A stretch of DNA of 64,000 bases from an uncultured Gammaproteobacteria bacterium (GCA_943788815.1 CALSRS010000001.1:248001-312000); one strand, 5' to 3'; positions 1 to 9,792 are shown, numbered from the stretch's first letter. The notes: generated from the sequence alone by a model not told the origin. Translations and numbers: made by a program.

Positions 1-77
1 AAGGTAATAGAATAATTAATACATTTTTTATTATCGACCAAAATAATACTTAGCCTAATTTCAGTGTACCGAAAGTT

Positions 78-323
78 ATGAGTAGTGAACAACCAAAAAA
101 CCCTTTACATGGCCTGACGCTCGCAACCATTGTATCAAGCTTAGTCGAGCATTATGGTTGGGATGGCATGGCTCATAGAATTGATATAAATTGTTTCAAG
201 AGTGACCCGTCAGTAAAATCATCACTAAAGTTTTTGCGTAAAACCCAATGGGCCAGAGATAAGGTAGAAGAATTATATATTTCAACATTTGTAAAGCCCT
301 CCCCCTGGGGCAATTCAAAATAG
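78..323 (+). CDS. VF530 family (DUF2132) small protein
   Basis: This 81-residue protein matches the VF530/DUF2132 family: the opening [11 protein letters not shown], the segment [10 protein letters not shown], and the signature [18 protein letters not shown] are all present. The family is small, helical and found in many gammaproteobacteria; DNA binding has been suggested from structure, but the cellular role is not established. The length is normal for the family. The next gene starts 6 bp after its stop codon, so the two may be co-transcribed. Confidence 0.85.
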   Translation: MSSEQPKNPLHGLTLATIVSSLVEHYGWDGMAHRIDINCFKSDPSVKSSLKFLRKTQWARDKVEELYISTFVKPSPWGNSK

Positions 324-329
324 ATAGTC

Positions 330-1097
330 ATGACCTCCAAACGAAAAGACCAGATTTGCGCATTACTCAAAGGTATTGAAACCGGTGATGCAGCATCGGT
401 AGCCGTTGTCAATCCTGAAAAATATATCCAGCATAATCCTCAGACTCACGAAGGTGGTGAAGGTTTAGCTGCGCTATTTAAACGACTCTCCTTGACTTCT
501 CCTCGAGTGAATATTGTTCGAATATTTGAAGATGGTGATTATATATTTGCACATACTGAGTATGATTTTTCCCAGTCAAATATTGGTTTTGAAGTATTCA
601 GATTTGAAGATGATCTGGCTGTGGAGCATTGGGATAACATCCAGCAAAGACAGGGACCAAACCGATCTGGCCATACCATGGTAGATGGGCCGACCGAAGT
701 AAGCGATCTCGACAAAACCGAAACTAATCGGGTCATAGTGCGATATTTCGCAGACGAAATTCTCATAAACCGCAAGCTTGATAAACTTAAAGATTATATC
801 GATGAAGTGCACTTTATAGAGCACAATCCACGTATGAGTGATGGAATATCGGCTTTGCGTTCGGTACTTTCCGACCCCACACCTAAGGATGGCATCACGA
901 TTAAGTACGATAGAGTACATCGCCTACTGGCAGAGGGTAGTTTTGTACTTTCGGTAAGCGAGGGTTCAATTGATGGAGTCCCCTCCTCATTCTATGATCT
1001 TTTGCGACTTGCCCAAAACATGATTGTGGAACACTGGGATACGACCGAAGCGATCCCTCCACGTATTAAATGGAAGAATGATAATGGCAAGTTCTAA
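330..1097 (+). CDS. Tandem-duplicated SnoaL-like (NTF2 fold) protein
   Basis: This 255-residue protein has two copies of a SnoaL-like NTF2-fold domain, roughly residues 1-115 and 130-250. The repeats can be seen directly: YIQHNPQTHEG matches FIEHNPRMSDG, and VEHWDNIQ matches VEHWDTTE near the end of each half. SnoaL-like domains are small cone-shaped barrels used as isomerases, cyclases or ligand pockets, so the substrate cannot be predicted. There is no signal peptide, so it is probably cytoplasmic. Single-domain versions are about 120-130 residues, so this is a duplication and fusion. It lies 6 bp downstream of the VF530 gene. Confidence 0.75.
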   Translation: MTSKRKDQICALLKGIETGDAASVAVVNPEKYIQHNPQTHEGGEGLAALFKRLSLTSPRVNIVRIFEDGDYIFAHTEYDFSQSNIGFEVFRFEDDLAVEHWDNIQQRQGPNRSGHTMVDGPTEVSDLDKTETNRVIVRYFADEILINRKLDKLKDYIDEVHFIEHNPRMSDGISALRSVLSDPTPKDGITIKYDRVHRLLAEGSFVLSVSEGSIDGVPSSFYDLLRLAQNMIVEHWDTTEAIPPRIKWKNDNGKF

Positions 1098-1175
1098 TTT
1101 GAGATTCAAACCATTGGCACAGTCCCCTTATCCAATAACATCAATAATCTTATAGCAATCTTGTAGGAGAGAATT

Positions 1176-2759
1176 ATGTCTATCCATGTTAAGAAATTTA
1201 TTAATGTGGTTTTAATTAGTTTCCTATTTTCTAATATCGCCATTGCCCAAGATAACTACCGTGCCAGATATGGCCATGCAGAAATGGAAATCAGTTGTGA
1301 TGTCAGTGCCAAAACTGCATTCACCCTTGGACTATTGCAATTACATTCCTTTGCCTGGGAGATAGCACGGGAAAGTTTTCATCAGGCAGCTGACATCGAT
1401 AAGGAATGTGCCATGGCCTACTGGGGAGTTGCCATGAGTTATTATGACAGCTTGCATGAACACCCCAGTGACGGAGAAGTAGAATTGGCCAGGCAAGCAC
1501 TGCAACAAGCCCAGTCTGCAGTCAACAAAAACAACCGCGAGCAGGCCTACATCAATGCCGCTAGTGAGATTTATCGTGACTATCCCGACGTGGAACGAGT
1601 TATCCGCGACCGTTACTACAACCAGGCCATGGCCAGGATAAAACAAGACTTCCCTGATGACGACGAGGCCACCATCTTTCATGCCCTGTCCATGCTGGCG
1701 CTGGCACGACGTGGTGAAGACGATGGCTTGTTGATACAGGCCGCAAATATCCTCGAACCTATGTTTAAACGCCTGCCGGAACATCCCGGTATCGCCCATT
1801 ATCTTATTCATGCCTACGATGATTCCGGGGAACGTGATCTGGGTATCGATGCGGCAAAGCGCTATGCCGGCATCGCACCATTAATGACACACGCCCAACA
1901 TATGCCAGCGCACATATTTGCTGGAATAGGAATGTGGAATGAAAGTAATGTGTCAAACTCAGGGGCATTGGAAGCTAATCCCAACTATTACCATTCCCTG
2001 ATGTATCTTGTCTACGGCCATTTACAACTCGGTCAATGGTCCAGGGCCCGGGAACTTACTGATAAACTAAACACTCTTGCCTATTCTGAACAGGGAGATC
2101 GCGCGGAAAGGCGTGGATTACATTCAGTCAATACCTGGCTGTTGTTAGAGACACGAGATTGGGAAGCGGCAGCCATTGCGCCGATGCATTCCGATGCGGG
2201 ACTTGATTCCGCCGAGACGCTTTATGTTCGTGGCATGGGATTGGCCCGTACAGGAAAACCAGCCGAAGCACTCCAGGCGCTGAACTCAATTAATGATCTG
2301 CTAGAGAAAATGACCAGGCTAAATGATTCAGGTATCGCTGTGCGTACACAACTCGTTAAAATTATGGCAAAAGAAGTGGAAGCCTCCATCGCCATGGCCA
2401 ATGATGAACACGATAGAGCGATACAATTGATGCGAGAGGCCACTGAAATTGAGGACGCCCCTGGTGTCAACCGTGCACCACCGGACTCTGGGACCGGCCT
2501 ACCCGCACATGAAGTCTTCGGCGAAATATTACTTAAACTAGGACAGAATGAAGCAGCCATAGCGCAATTTCGGCTAGCATTAAAACGTACGCCTAACCGC
2601 CTGCACTCTGTTAGAGGGATGGCAAAGGCAGCGGAAGCGGCCGGAGATTTAACATTGGCAAAACAACAATATGTCAGATTACTGGATCTCCTGGATGATG
2701 CCGACACGGGTTTTCATATTACTGCTGAAGCAAACAGCTTTATTGAAAGCCTACGCTAA
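1176..2759 (+). CDS. Exported TPR-repeat protein
   Basis: This is a 527-residue protein with an N-terminal signal peptide (hydrophobic stretch about residues 8-24, likely cleavage after AIA before QD). The rest is helical and tetratricopeptide-like: paired helices such as FAWEIARESFHQAADID with AMAYWGVAMSYYD, then YHSLMYLVYGHLQLGQWSRA, and a C-terminal block around EAAIAQFRLALKRTPN. It belongs to a group of large secreted TPR proteins without assigned function. A ribosome-binding site (TAGGAGAG) precedes the ATG. It ends 6 bp before the convergent etfA stop. A periplasmic binding or scaffold role is inference only. Confidence 0.65.
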   Translation: MSIHVKKFINVVLISFLFSNIAIAQDNYRARYGHAEMEISCDVSAKTAFTLGLLQLHSFAWEIARESFHQAADIDKECAMAYWGVAMSYYDSLHEHPSDGEVELARQALQQAQSAVNKNNREQAYINAASEIYRDYPDVERVIRDRYYNQAMARIKQDFPDDDEATIFHALSMLALARRGEDDGLLIQAANILEPMFKRLPEHPGIAHYLIHAYDDSGERDLGIDAAKRYAGIAPLMTHAQHMPAHIFAGIGMWNESNVSNSGALEANPNYYHSLMYLVYGHLQLGQWSRARELTDKLNTLAYSEQGDRAERRGLHSVNTWLLLETRDWEAAAIAPMHSDAGLDSAETLYVRGMGLARTGKPAEALQALNSINDLLEKMTRLNDSGIAVRTQLVKIMAKEVEASIAMANDEHDRAIQLMREATEIEDAPGVNRAPPDSGTGLPAHEVFGEILLKLGQNEAAIAQFRLALKRTPNRLHSVRGMAKAAEAAGDLTLAKQQYVRLLDLLDDADTGFHITAEANSFIESLR

Positions 2760-2765
2760 CTAATC

Positions 2766-3704
2766 TTATTTTCCGAGGGCTACACAAAGCTTTGGCAATA
2801 CATCAAAAAGATCCGCTACCAATCCATAGTCCGCACTTTCAAAGATTGGGGCCTCAGGATCTTTGTTTATGGCGACGATGACTTTGCTGTCCTTCATGCC
2901 TGCCAGGTGTTGAATGGCTCCTGAAATTCCAATGGCAATATATAGCTCTGGCGCGACGACTTTACCCGTCTGGCCGACCTGGTGGTCGTTTGAAATATAC
3001 CCCCCATCCACAGCAGCACGGGAAGCGCCTATTGCGGCTCCAAGCTTGTCAGCAATCTCTTCTATTAATTTAAAATTCTCAGCGTTACCCAGCCCTCTTC
3101 CACCGGATACCACAACACGTGCGGTATTGAGGTCCGGTCTTTTGGATTTTGTCACTTCTCTTGCGTGAAATGTTGATAGACCTGTTTTTGGAGTCACGGT
3201 GATGGATGCAATCTTGGATTGTTTATCTCCATGGCTGGCAGGTTCGAACGCGCTGGCCCGCACCGTTATGACCTTTATGGGGTCTTGCGTTTGTATAGTA
3301 GCGAGCACATTCCCCGCATAGGTGGTACGCACGAAGGTATCTGCAGACTTTATATTGATAATATCTGAGATTTGCGCCACATCCAGTAATGCAGCCACCC
3401 GTGGCATCAGGTTTTTACCAAAGGTTGATGATGGCGCCATCAAATACTCAATATCATCTTCGACCTGTTTTATGATCAAGGGTGCGAGTTCCTCAGCCAG
3501 ATGATGTTGAAAATACTCAGCCTGTGCCAAGGAAACTTGAGTAACGCCTTCTACTCGGCTGACTGCATCTGCAACAGCAACACAGTCATGCCCCGCGACT
3601 AATACCGTAATTTTATTGGAGAGTTGTTTTGCAGCCGTGACTACTGGCAAGATTGAGGCAGACAAAGTTTGATTGTTATGTTCGGCAATTATTAATACGC
3701 CCAT
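2766..3704 (-). CDS. etfA: Electron transfer flavoprotein alpha subunit
   Basis: EtfA carries the FAD of the heterodimeric electron transfer flavoprotein, which passes electrons from acyl-CoA and other flavin dehydrogenases to ETF:ubiquinone oxidoreductase. The 312-residue length is typical. The C-terminal FAD domain (about residues 195-310) has [14 protein letters not shown], the [11 protein letters not shown] segment, the [21 protein letters not shown] signature and [16 protein letters not shown]. The N-terminal half is the usual EtfA alpha/beta domain. Its start directly abuts the stop of etfB (3705), so the pair is translated from one mRNA. No ETF dehydrogenase gene is adjacent. Confidence 0.95.
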   Translation of the reverse strand: MGVLIIAEHNNQTLSASILPVVTAAKQLSNKITVLVAGHDCVAVADAVSRVEGVTQVSLAQAEYFQHHLAEELAPLIIKQVEDDIEYLMAPSSTFGKNLMPRVAALLDVAQISDIINIKSADTFVRTTYAGNVLATIQTQDPIKVITVRASAFEPASHGDKQSKIASITVTPKTGLSTFHAREVTKSKRPDLNTARVVVSGGRGLGNAENFKLIEEIADKLGAAIGASRAAVDGGYISNDHQVGQTGKVVAPELYIAIGISGAIQHLAGMKDSKVIVAINKDPEAPIFESADYGLVADLFDVLPKLCVALGK

Positions 3705-4454
3705 TTAAATCACCCTTGCTTCATTTCGTAGTTTGTCGACCAGTTCTTCCACGGAATTAAGTTTTACGCCACCACTGCGCTTAGGTGGTTCATGAACTTC
3801 CAGCGTGCGTAGTCGTGATTTAATATCGATATTCAAATCATCGACATTCAGGACATTAATGGTTTTTTTTCTGGCATTCATTATATTGGGTAAGCTGAGA
3901 TAACGCGGTTGATTTAACCTAAGGTCAGTAGTCACCACCGCGGGCAAGCTCAGCGCAAGGGTTTCGAGGCCATCATCGACTTCACGAGTGACAAAAATCT
4001 GATTATTCTGAAGATCTAATTTTGATGCGAAAGTCCCCTGTGGCCACCCTAATAGCGCAGATAACATTTGACCTGTTTGGTTATTATCACCATCTATTGA
4101 TTGCTTGCCCATAATGACCAGATCAGGCGATTCAGTATGAATAACTGATGAGAGAACTTTAGCAATACTCAGAGGTTGTAATGGCTGGTCTGTTTCCATC
4201 AGTATGCCCCTGTCCGCTCCCATCGCCAGTCCATGCCTAAGTACATCTTCACATACCTTGCTACCAACACTGACTACGACAACTTCATTGGCCATGTTTG
4301 CTTCTTTTAGTCGTAATGCTTCCTCAATAGCTATTTCACAAAAAGGGTTGATGCCCATTTTGATATTGGCATCTTCCACACCACTGCCGTCCTGTTTCAC
4401 ACGGACATGAATATTTGCATCTACAGTGCGTTTTACTGCCACCAGTACCTTCAT
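3705..4454 (-). CDS. etfB: Electron transfer flavoprotein beta subunit
   Basis: EtfB is the AMP-binding beta subunit that pairs with EtfA. The protein has 249 residues, typical for the family. It shows VKRTVDANIHVRV at the start, INPFCEIAIEEALRLKE, and the beta-subunit signature around VIMGKQSIDGDNNQTGQML. A GAGG ribosome-binding site sits 5 bp before the ATG. It is first in the etfBA unit and divergent from the MmgE/PrpD gene, the two starts being about 55 bp apart, so both promoters share a short intergenic region. Confidence 0.95.
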   Translation of the reverse strand: MKVLVAVKRTVDANIHVRVKQDGSGVEDANIKMGINPFCEIAIEEALRLKEANMANEVVVVSVGSKVCEDVLRHGLAMGADRGILMETDQPLQPLSIAKVLSSVIHTESPDLVIMGKQSIDGDNNQTGQMLSALLGWPQGTFASKLDLQNNQIFVTREVDDGLETLALSLPAVVTTDLRLNQPRYLSLPNIMNARKKTINVLNVDDLNIDIKSRLRTLEVHEPPKRSGGVKLNSVEELVDKLRNEARVI

Positions 4455-4510
4455 TAATACCTCACATTTCGCCTGTATATAGGGTAGACTTTTTTATTCT
4501 TTTTTATGAT

Positions 4511-5860
4511 ATGCCTGCACAGCAACTTATGGATATGGAAAACAACGAATCACAATCAAACAGTTTGACACAACAGCTGGTCAAGCTGATACAGGAAAAG
4601 AAAATTATAAACGAGGACATCCAGGCCTGCACTTATTTCGTTCTGGATGCCCTGGTCAATGCCATTGCCGGTGCAAGAACTGATACGGGTAAAGTTATAA
4701 TGCAATGGTGGAATGAACAAAAATCCCCCGATGCCGGGAGACAGGCATTTTTAACAGGTACATTAGTCCATACGCTGGAGATGGACGATCTTCATAAGCA
4801 ATCTGTTACTCACCCCGGCTGTATAGTGATACCCGCAGCCATAGCAATTGCCGCACGTGATGGACACACGGGGAAACAACTACTGGAATCTATTCTTTAT
4901 GGTTATGAGGCCATGTGCCGGACAGGTAATGCTGTGGGCAGGTCGCATTACAAAATCTGGCACAGTACCGCTACCTGTGGACCCTTCGGATCTGCTATGG
5001 CCGCAGGGCATCTTCTTGGTTTATCCGATGAGCAACTGGTCTGGGCGCTGGGCAACGCTGGCACCCAGTCATCTGGACTTTGGGAATTTATGAATTCAGG
5101 GGGTATGAGTAAGCACCTTCATGCCGGGAGGGCAGCAGAATCGGGTATCCTCGCCGCTGAACTGGCAAAATCTGGATTTACCGGTCCCCTGGAAATTCTG
5201 GAAGGAAAACAGGGACTATTTAACGCCACCTGCGCAGATGCCATTGCGACAGAAATTATCGCGAGGCCAGATAGCTCCTGGCACCTAACACAAACATCCA
5301 TCAAGCCCTGGCCTTGCTGTCGTCATACTCATCCTGCCATCGATGCGGTCTTGAGTATCCATAAGGATATGACTAAACCGATAAAAGAAATCATAGTTCG
5401 CACATACCAGGCTGCCCTGGATGTTTGTGACCGGTCAGATCCGGCAAACGAATATGAGGCTAAATTTTCCTTACAGCATTGTGTTAGCACGGCGCTGATG
5501 GAAGGCAGCATTAAATTTGATTCTTTCGACGGACAAACCCGAGAAAAATATAAAGACACAAGACGAAAAATTCGTGTTGAGGCCTCCCCTGAATTTGATC
5601 AGGCCTATCCTGATAACTGGGGATGTGAAGTGGAAGTCATAATGGCTGACAATCAATCAATAATATCTTCTCGCCTGCATTGCAAAGGTGACCCGGAATT
5701 ACCGCTGTCACCAGCAGAAATGGAAGAAAAAGCGAGATTATTACTCAACTATTCTGGAATTAATGAAGATGAACAACAACGCTTAATCAGTTATATTCTT
5801 GATTTACAAAACCAGCCTCAGGTTCACGAACTGACGGCGTTGCTAGATTTAAATTTTTAA
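4511..5860 (+). CDS. MmgE/PrpD family protein
   Basis: This protein belongs to the MmgE/PrpD family, which includes 2-methylcitrate dehydratase (PrpD) and cis-aconitate decarboxylase. The family signature appears in LVHTLEMDDLHKQSVTHPG, then YGYEAMCRTGNAVGRSHY and the SSGLWEFMNSGGMSKHLHAGRA segment. The open frame extends back to 4415 inside etfB, but the first 32 codons give a sequence unlike the family, so the ATG at 4511 (449 residues) or the nearby ATGs at 4529 and 4535 are more likely. It is followed 31 bp later by class I fumarase. Propionate-pathway partners prpB and prpC are absent, so the substrate is open. Confidence 0.85.
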   Translation: MPAQQLMDMENNESQSNSLTQQLVKLIQEKKIINEDIQACTYFVLDALVNAIAGARTDTGKVIMQWWNEQKSPDAGRQAFLTGTLVHTLEMDDLHKQSVTHPGCIVIPAAIAIAARDGHTGKQLLESILYGYEAMCRTGNAVGRSHYKIWHSTATCGPFGSAMAAGHLLGLSDEQLVWALGNAGTQSSGLWEFMNSGGMSKHLHAGRAAESGILAAELAKSGFTGPLEILEGKQGLFNATCADAIATEIIARPDSSWHLTQTSIKPWPCCRHTHPAIDAVLSIHKDMTKPIKEIIVRTYQAALDVCDRSDPANEYEAKFSLQHCVSTALMEGSIKFDSFDGQTREKYKDTRRKIRVEASPEFDQAYPDNWGCEVEVIMADNQSIISSRLHCKGDPELPLSPAEMEEKARLLLNYSGINEDEQQRLISYILDLQNQPQVHELTALLDLNF

Positions 5861-5891
5861 ACTTAAATAAGGACATCAACGGTAGAACACT

Positions 5892-7406
5892 ATGTCGATA
5901 ATTAAAAAACAAGACCTGATAGACAGCATTGCAGATTCGCTACAATATATTTCCTATTACCACCCGTTAGATTTTATCCAGGCTGTTAACAGGGCCTATG
6001 AAAAGGAAGAATCCAAACCTGCCAAAGATGCCTTGGCGCAGATTTTAGTTAACTCACGTATGTGTGCCCAGGGTCAACGACCCATCTGCCAGGATACTGG
6101 TATTGTTACGATCTTCATGGAAATCGGCATGGATGTTCAATGGGATACGGATATGAGCTTACACGATATGGTAAATGAAGGTGTGCGCCGCGCTTATACC
6201 AATCCTGATAATGTCTTACGGGCATCGATAGTGGCAGAACCAACTGGCGCACGTAAAAACACCCGCGACAATACGCCGGCTGTGATTCACATTGATTTGG
6301 TCTCTGGTGATAAAGTTTACGTCAATGTTGCTGCTAAGGGCGGAGGCTCTGAAAACAAGTCGAAATTTATTATGCTCAATCCCAGTGACAGTATCGTCGA
6401 CTGGGTAGTAAAAACCGTGCCTACACTGGGTGCTGGCTGGTGCCCCCCGGGTATTTTAGGCATAGGCGTTGGTGGCACATCAGAAAAGGCATTATTACTG
6501 GCGAAGCAGTCCTTGCTCGCCCCCATTGATATGCCCGAATTAATTGCACGTGGACCAAACAATAAGGTAGAAGAGTTAAGACTGGAAATTTATGACAAAG
6601 TAAATGAACTGGGTATTGGCGCCCAGGGACTGGGTGGACTGACCACGGTGCTGGACGTGAAGATACTCGAATACCCTACCCATGCAGCATCTCTTCCTGT
6701 GGGTATGATTCCAAATTGCGCCGCCACCCGACATGCTCACTTCACCCTGGATGGCACAGGCCCAGTCACTCAGACGCCGCCTGATTTAAATGATTGGCCG
6801 GATATCACCTGGAAGGCGGGTGAGAATGTAAAATCTATCAATCTCGATGCGATTAAGCAAGATGAGATTGAAACCTGGAATGCAGGTGATACCTTATTGT
6901 TATCCGGCCATATTTTAACGGGGCGAGATGCAGCGCATAAACGTATACAGGGACTTTTAAAAAATGGTGAAGGTTTGCCCGAGGGTGTTGATTTTACGGA
7001 CAGGTTTATCTATTACGTGGGCCCTGTCGACCCAGTGCGTAATGAGGTGGTAGGCCCCGCGGGTCCAACCACCGCCACACGCATGGACAAATTCACCGAT
7101 ATGATGCTTTCACAAACCGGTCTTAGTGGCATGATCGGTAAAGCGGAACGAGGCCCGGAGGCTATTGAAGTTATTAAAAACCATAAAGCCGTGTATTTAA
7201 TTGCCGTGGGTGGTGCTGCCTACCTTATTTCTAAAGCAATTACTTCACAACGCATCGTGGCATTTGAAGATATGGGCATGGAAGCAATATATGAATTTGA
7301 AATAAAAGACATGCCGGTAACCGTGGCGGTTGATTCAAAAGGCAATTCAATCCATAACTCCGGACCGGCCGAATGGAAAAATATTATTTTCAAGAAAAAG
7401 GCCTGA
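5892..7406 (+). CDS. Fumarate hydratase, class I (iron-sulfur)
   Basis: Class I fumarase interconverts fumarate and malate with an oxygen-sensitive 4Fe-4S cluster. The 504-residue protein has the alpha and beta domains fused as in FumA. Cysteines expected to bind the cluster are C66 (RPICQDTG), C184 (GAGWCPPG) and C276 (IPNCAATRH). GIGAQGLGGLTTVLDVKI and the beta-domain motif VGPAGPTTATRMDKF are present. It lies 31 bp after the MmgE/PrpD gene, so probably in the same operon. Some class I fumarases also act on mesaconate, so a side role in dicarboxylate catabolism with its neighbour is possible. Confidence 0.93.
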   Translation: MSIIKKQDLIDSIADSLQYISYYHPLDFIQAVNRAYEKEESKPAKDALAQILVNSRMCAQGQRPICQDTGIVTIFMEIGMDVQWDTDMSLHDMVNEGVRRAYTNPDNVLRASIVAEPTGARKNTRDNTPAVIHIDLVSGDKVYVNVAAKGGGSENKSKFIMLNPSDSIVDWVVKTVPTLGAGWCPPGILGIGVGGTSEKALLLAKQSLLAPIDMPELIARGPNNKVEELRLEIYDKVNELGIGAQGLGGLTTVLDVKILEYPTHAASLPVGMIPNCAATRHAHFTLDGTGPVTQTPPDLNDWPDITWKAGENVKSINLDAIKQDEIETWNAGDTLLLSGHILTGRDAAHKRIQGLLKNGEGLPEGVDFTDRFIYYVGPVDPVRNEVVGPAGPTTATRMDKFTDMMLSQTGLSGMIGKAERGPEAIEVIKNHKAVYLIAVGGAAYLISKAITSQRIVAFEDMGMEAIYEFEIKDMPVTVAVDSKGNSIHNSGPAEWKNIIFKKKA

Positions 7407-7451
7407 GATAATAAGCAATAACTTAGCAGGCCAATAATAAGGGGGAGATAA

Positions 7452-8303
7452 ATGAAAACTTATATCTTAATATTTGTATTTGTTATAAACCTGCTGATTT
7501 TTACCAATGCAGCGACACAGCAAACGAATGGTCGTTATGTAGATTTACCTGGTGTAAAACTCTGGATTGTTGATAGCGGTGGCAATGGTGACCCTGTAAT
7601 CCTGTTGCACCCTCGGACAGGTAATTCAGAATTTTTTCAACACACTATCCCAGCACTGGCACAAGCGGGTTATCGTGCTATTGCAATCGATAATCCCGGA
7701 TGGGGCAAAAGCATGGTAAGTGACCCAAGCAATACTACGCCAGTGGCACAAACCCTGGATGCCTTGTTTGATCACCTGGGTTTCCAACAGGTAAATCTTG
7801 TCGGGACCGCCATGGGAGGATATGAGGCAGTGGACTACGCTGCATGGAAACCCGATCGACTCAATACACTGGTGATAGCTGCCAGTGGTCTAGGATTTCA
7901 AAATGATCCTGAGTATGATGCCTTCAGGAAATTGGCCGAGATCCCGGGCATGAGCGAACAACCCTCCCATATCCGCGAGGTCAGTCCCAACTATCGGGCG
8001 AGTAATCCACAAGGACTCGCACAATGGCAGGTGATTTATAAAAATGGCCAACAAGATGGTGTCGCCCGCCCACCTCTTTTTGCACCCAATACGCCAGAAA
8101 AACTTGCCTCCATAAAAGCGCATACTCTGGTGATTGCTGGTGGCATTGATCTTGTGACGCCTTCTGGTGCTATGCGATTATGGAGTCGACATATTCAATC
8201 ACCTAAGGAATTTGCTGTTATTGCTGAAGCCGGTCATGTGCTGGTATGGGAACAACCTGATGTCTTTAACCGACTATTGCTGGATTTCCTAAATAAGCAC
8301 TAA
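7452..8303 (+). CDS. Exported alpha/beta hydrolase-fold protein, nucleophile Ser replaced by Ala
   Basis: This 283-residue protein has a signal peptide (about residues 1-21) and a full alpha/beta hydrolase fold: the oxyanion segment LLHPRTGNS (51-59), the elbow region, a late Asp (GGIDLVTP) and His (EAGHVLVWEQPD). The nucleophile elbow, normally GxSxG, reads GTAMGG at 118-123, with the codon GCC giving Ala120 where the catalytic Ser should be. The protein is otherwise intact, so it may be a non-hydrolytic member or use another mechanism. A GGGGGAG ribosome-binding site precedes the ATG. It lies about 45 bp downstream of fumarase. Confidence 0.8.
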   Translation: MKTYILIFVFVINLLIFTNAATQQTNGRYVDLPGVKLWIVDSGGNGDPVILLHPRTGNSEFFQHTIPALAQAGYRAIAIDNPGWGKSMVSDPSNTTPVAQTLDALFDHLGFQQVNLVGTAMGGYEAVDYAAWKPDRLNTLVIAASGLGFQNDPEYDAFRKLAEIPGMSEQPSHIREVSPNYRASNPQGLAQWQVIYKNGQQDGVARPPLFAPNTPEKLASIKAHTLVIAGGIDLVTPSGAMRLWSRHIQSPKEFAVIAEAGHVLVWEQPDVFNRLLLDFLNKH

Positions 8304-8422
8304 TCATCCCGAATTGCGAAATATTTTCGTAAATTGAAAAAACCTGGAAATACCGGTAAGAATTCACCATAATTAGCTCATCAACTCTTATTACATCGTA
8401 AATTTCACTGGGGGTCAGTCTG

Positions 8423-9772
8423 ATGATAATATTTAAGAAATCCATTCCTCGTCGTACATTTCTACGTGGTATTGGGGCTTCAGTTGCCTTGCCTATGCTA
8501 GATGCTATGGTCCCGGCGATGGCAAATCCGTTGGAATCCCTAACAAAAATGCCAATACGCGCAGGCTACGTCTACACCCCTAACGGAATCATTCGTGACC
8601 GATTTCGACCCAAAATAGCAGGGTCGAGTTATGAAATGACAGACATGCTCAAACAATGGGAACCCTTTCGAGATCAATTGCTGATCCTCAGCAACCTCGA
8701 TAATGCTGAAACCGAAAGGATAAATGGCCACGTGGGAGGTGCCGGCTCATTTTTGACTGGTTCTGTGCCGAAAAAATCTCTCAGTGATGTTGAGTCGGGA
8801 ATCTCCGTTGACCAGGTAATTGCCAATAAATTTCGTCAGGAGACCCCATTGGGCTCACTAGAGATGTGTATTGAAAATGCGGCGGAATTGGCTGGTCAGT
8901 CCGAAGGGGCATACAGTTCTGCCTATACCAATACCATCACCTGGGGAAGCCCGACCTCACCTCTGCCGATGGTACATCGCCCCAGAGACATCTTTGAACG
9001 TCTGTTCGGCGGTGCTGGGGCAACGCCTGAAGCCAGGCATGCCAGAGTCAAGGAGCAAAAAAGTATTCTGGATTTTGTTAAGGATGACTTTGCAAGGACA
9101 AAACAAAAACTGGGTGCCAGTGATTTAGCCAAACTCGATGAGTTTACAGAAACCTTAAGAAACGTTGAAAGTCGTATTCAAAAATCTGCGAATCAGGATG
9201 TTGATGATATGCCTGATATTCAACGACCCGTGGGAGTACCTGAATATGAAGAACATGTGGGCTTAATGTTTGACCTTGCATTGGTCGCATTTCAAACAGA
9301 TATGGCTCGTGTATTTACTTTCATGATCGCACGTGAATTCAGCGAGCTGGTTTTTACCAATCTTGGTCATAGTGATCCTTACCATCCCACTACCCATCAC
9401 CGAGGTAATAAGGGCAAGATCAAACGTGCTGGTGATATTAATGTCTATCAGGCCAGCCTGTTTGCCAAGTTTCTGACAAAGATGAAAAACACCAAGGAAA
9501 TTGACGGCTCATCATTATTAGATAATTCCATGCTGGTTTATGGTGCTGGTCTGGGAGATGGCGATATTCATAGCCAATGGAACGTACCTGTAGCACTGTT
9601 GGGCGGTGGTGGCGGCAAGATAAAAGGTGGTCGCCATATCGCCTATGAAGAAGGAACACCGCTAGCCAATCTCCATGTTGCTATGTTAAACAGAATGGGT
9701 ATTGAGACAGAAAAATTTGGTAATTTAGAAGGAACTTCAAGCCAGGAGTTAGATCTGGATCGCCCAGCATAA
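8423..9772 (+). CDS. DUF1552 protein with Tat signal
   Basis: This 449-residue protein begins with a twin-arginine signal (RRTFLRGIGASVALPMLDAM), so it should be folded before export. The body matches DUF1552, a family seen with PSCyt/DUF1592-type cytochrome proteins in planctomycetes and some proteobacteria: it has AGYVYTPNGII, a histidine-rich HSDPYHPTTHHRG and MLVYGAGLGDGDIHS. The usual DUF1592/DUF1588 partner is not encoded next to it. The function is unknown; a periplasmic metalloenzyme role is inference. A terminator follows 20 bp after the stop codon. Confidence 0.8.
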   Translation: MIIFKKSIPRRTFLRGIGASVALPMLDAMVPAMANPLESLTKMPIRAGYVYTPNGIIRDRFRPKIAGSSYEMTDMLKQWEPFRDQLLILSNLDNAETERINGHVGGAGSFLTGSVPKKSLSDVESGISVDQVIANKFRQETPLGSLEMCIENAAELAGQSEGAYSSAYTNTITWGSPTSPLPMVHRPRDIFERLFGGAGATPEARHARVKEQKSILDFVKDDFARTKQKLGASDLAKLDEFTETLRNVESRIQKSANQDVDDMPDIQRPVGVPEYEEHVGLMFDLALVAFQTDMARVFTFMIAREFSELVFTNLGHSDPYHPTTHHRGNKGKIKRAGDINVYQASLFAKFLTKMKNTKEIDGSSLLDNSMLVYGAGLGDGDIHSQWNVPVALLGGGGGKIKGGRHIAYEEGTPLANLHVAMLNRMGIETEKFGNLEGTSSQELDLDRPA

Positions 9773-9792
9773 GTATCTAGATTAAGTGATTC

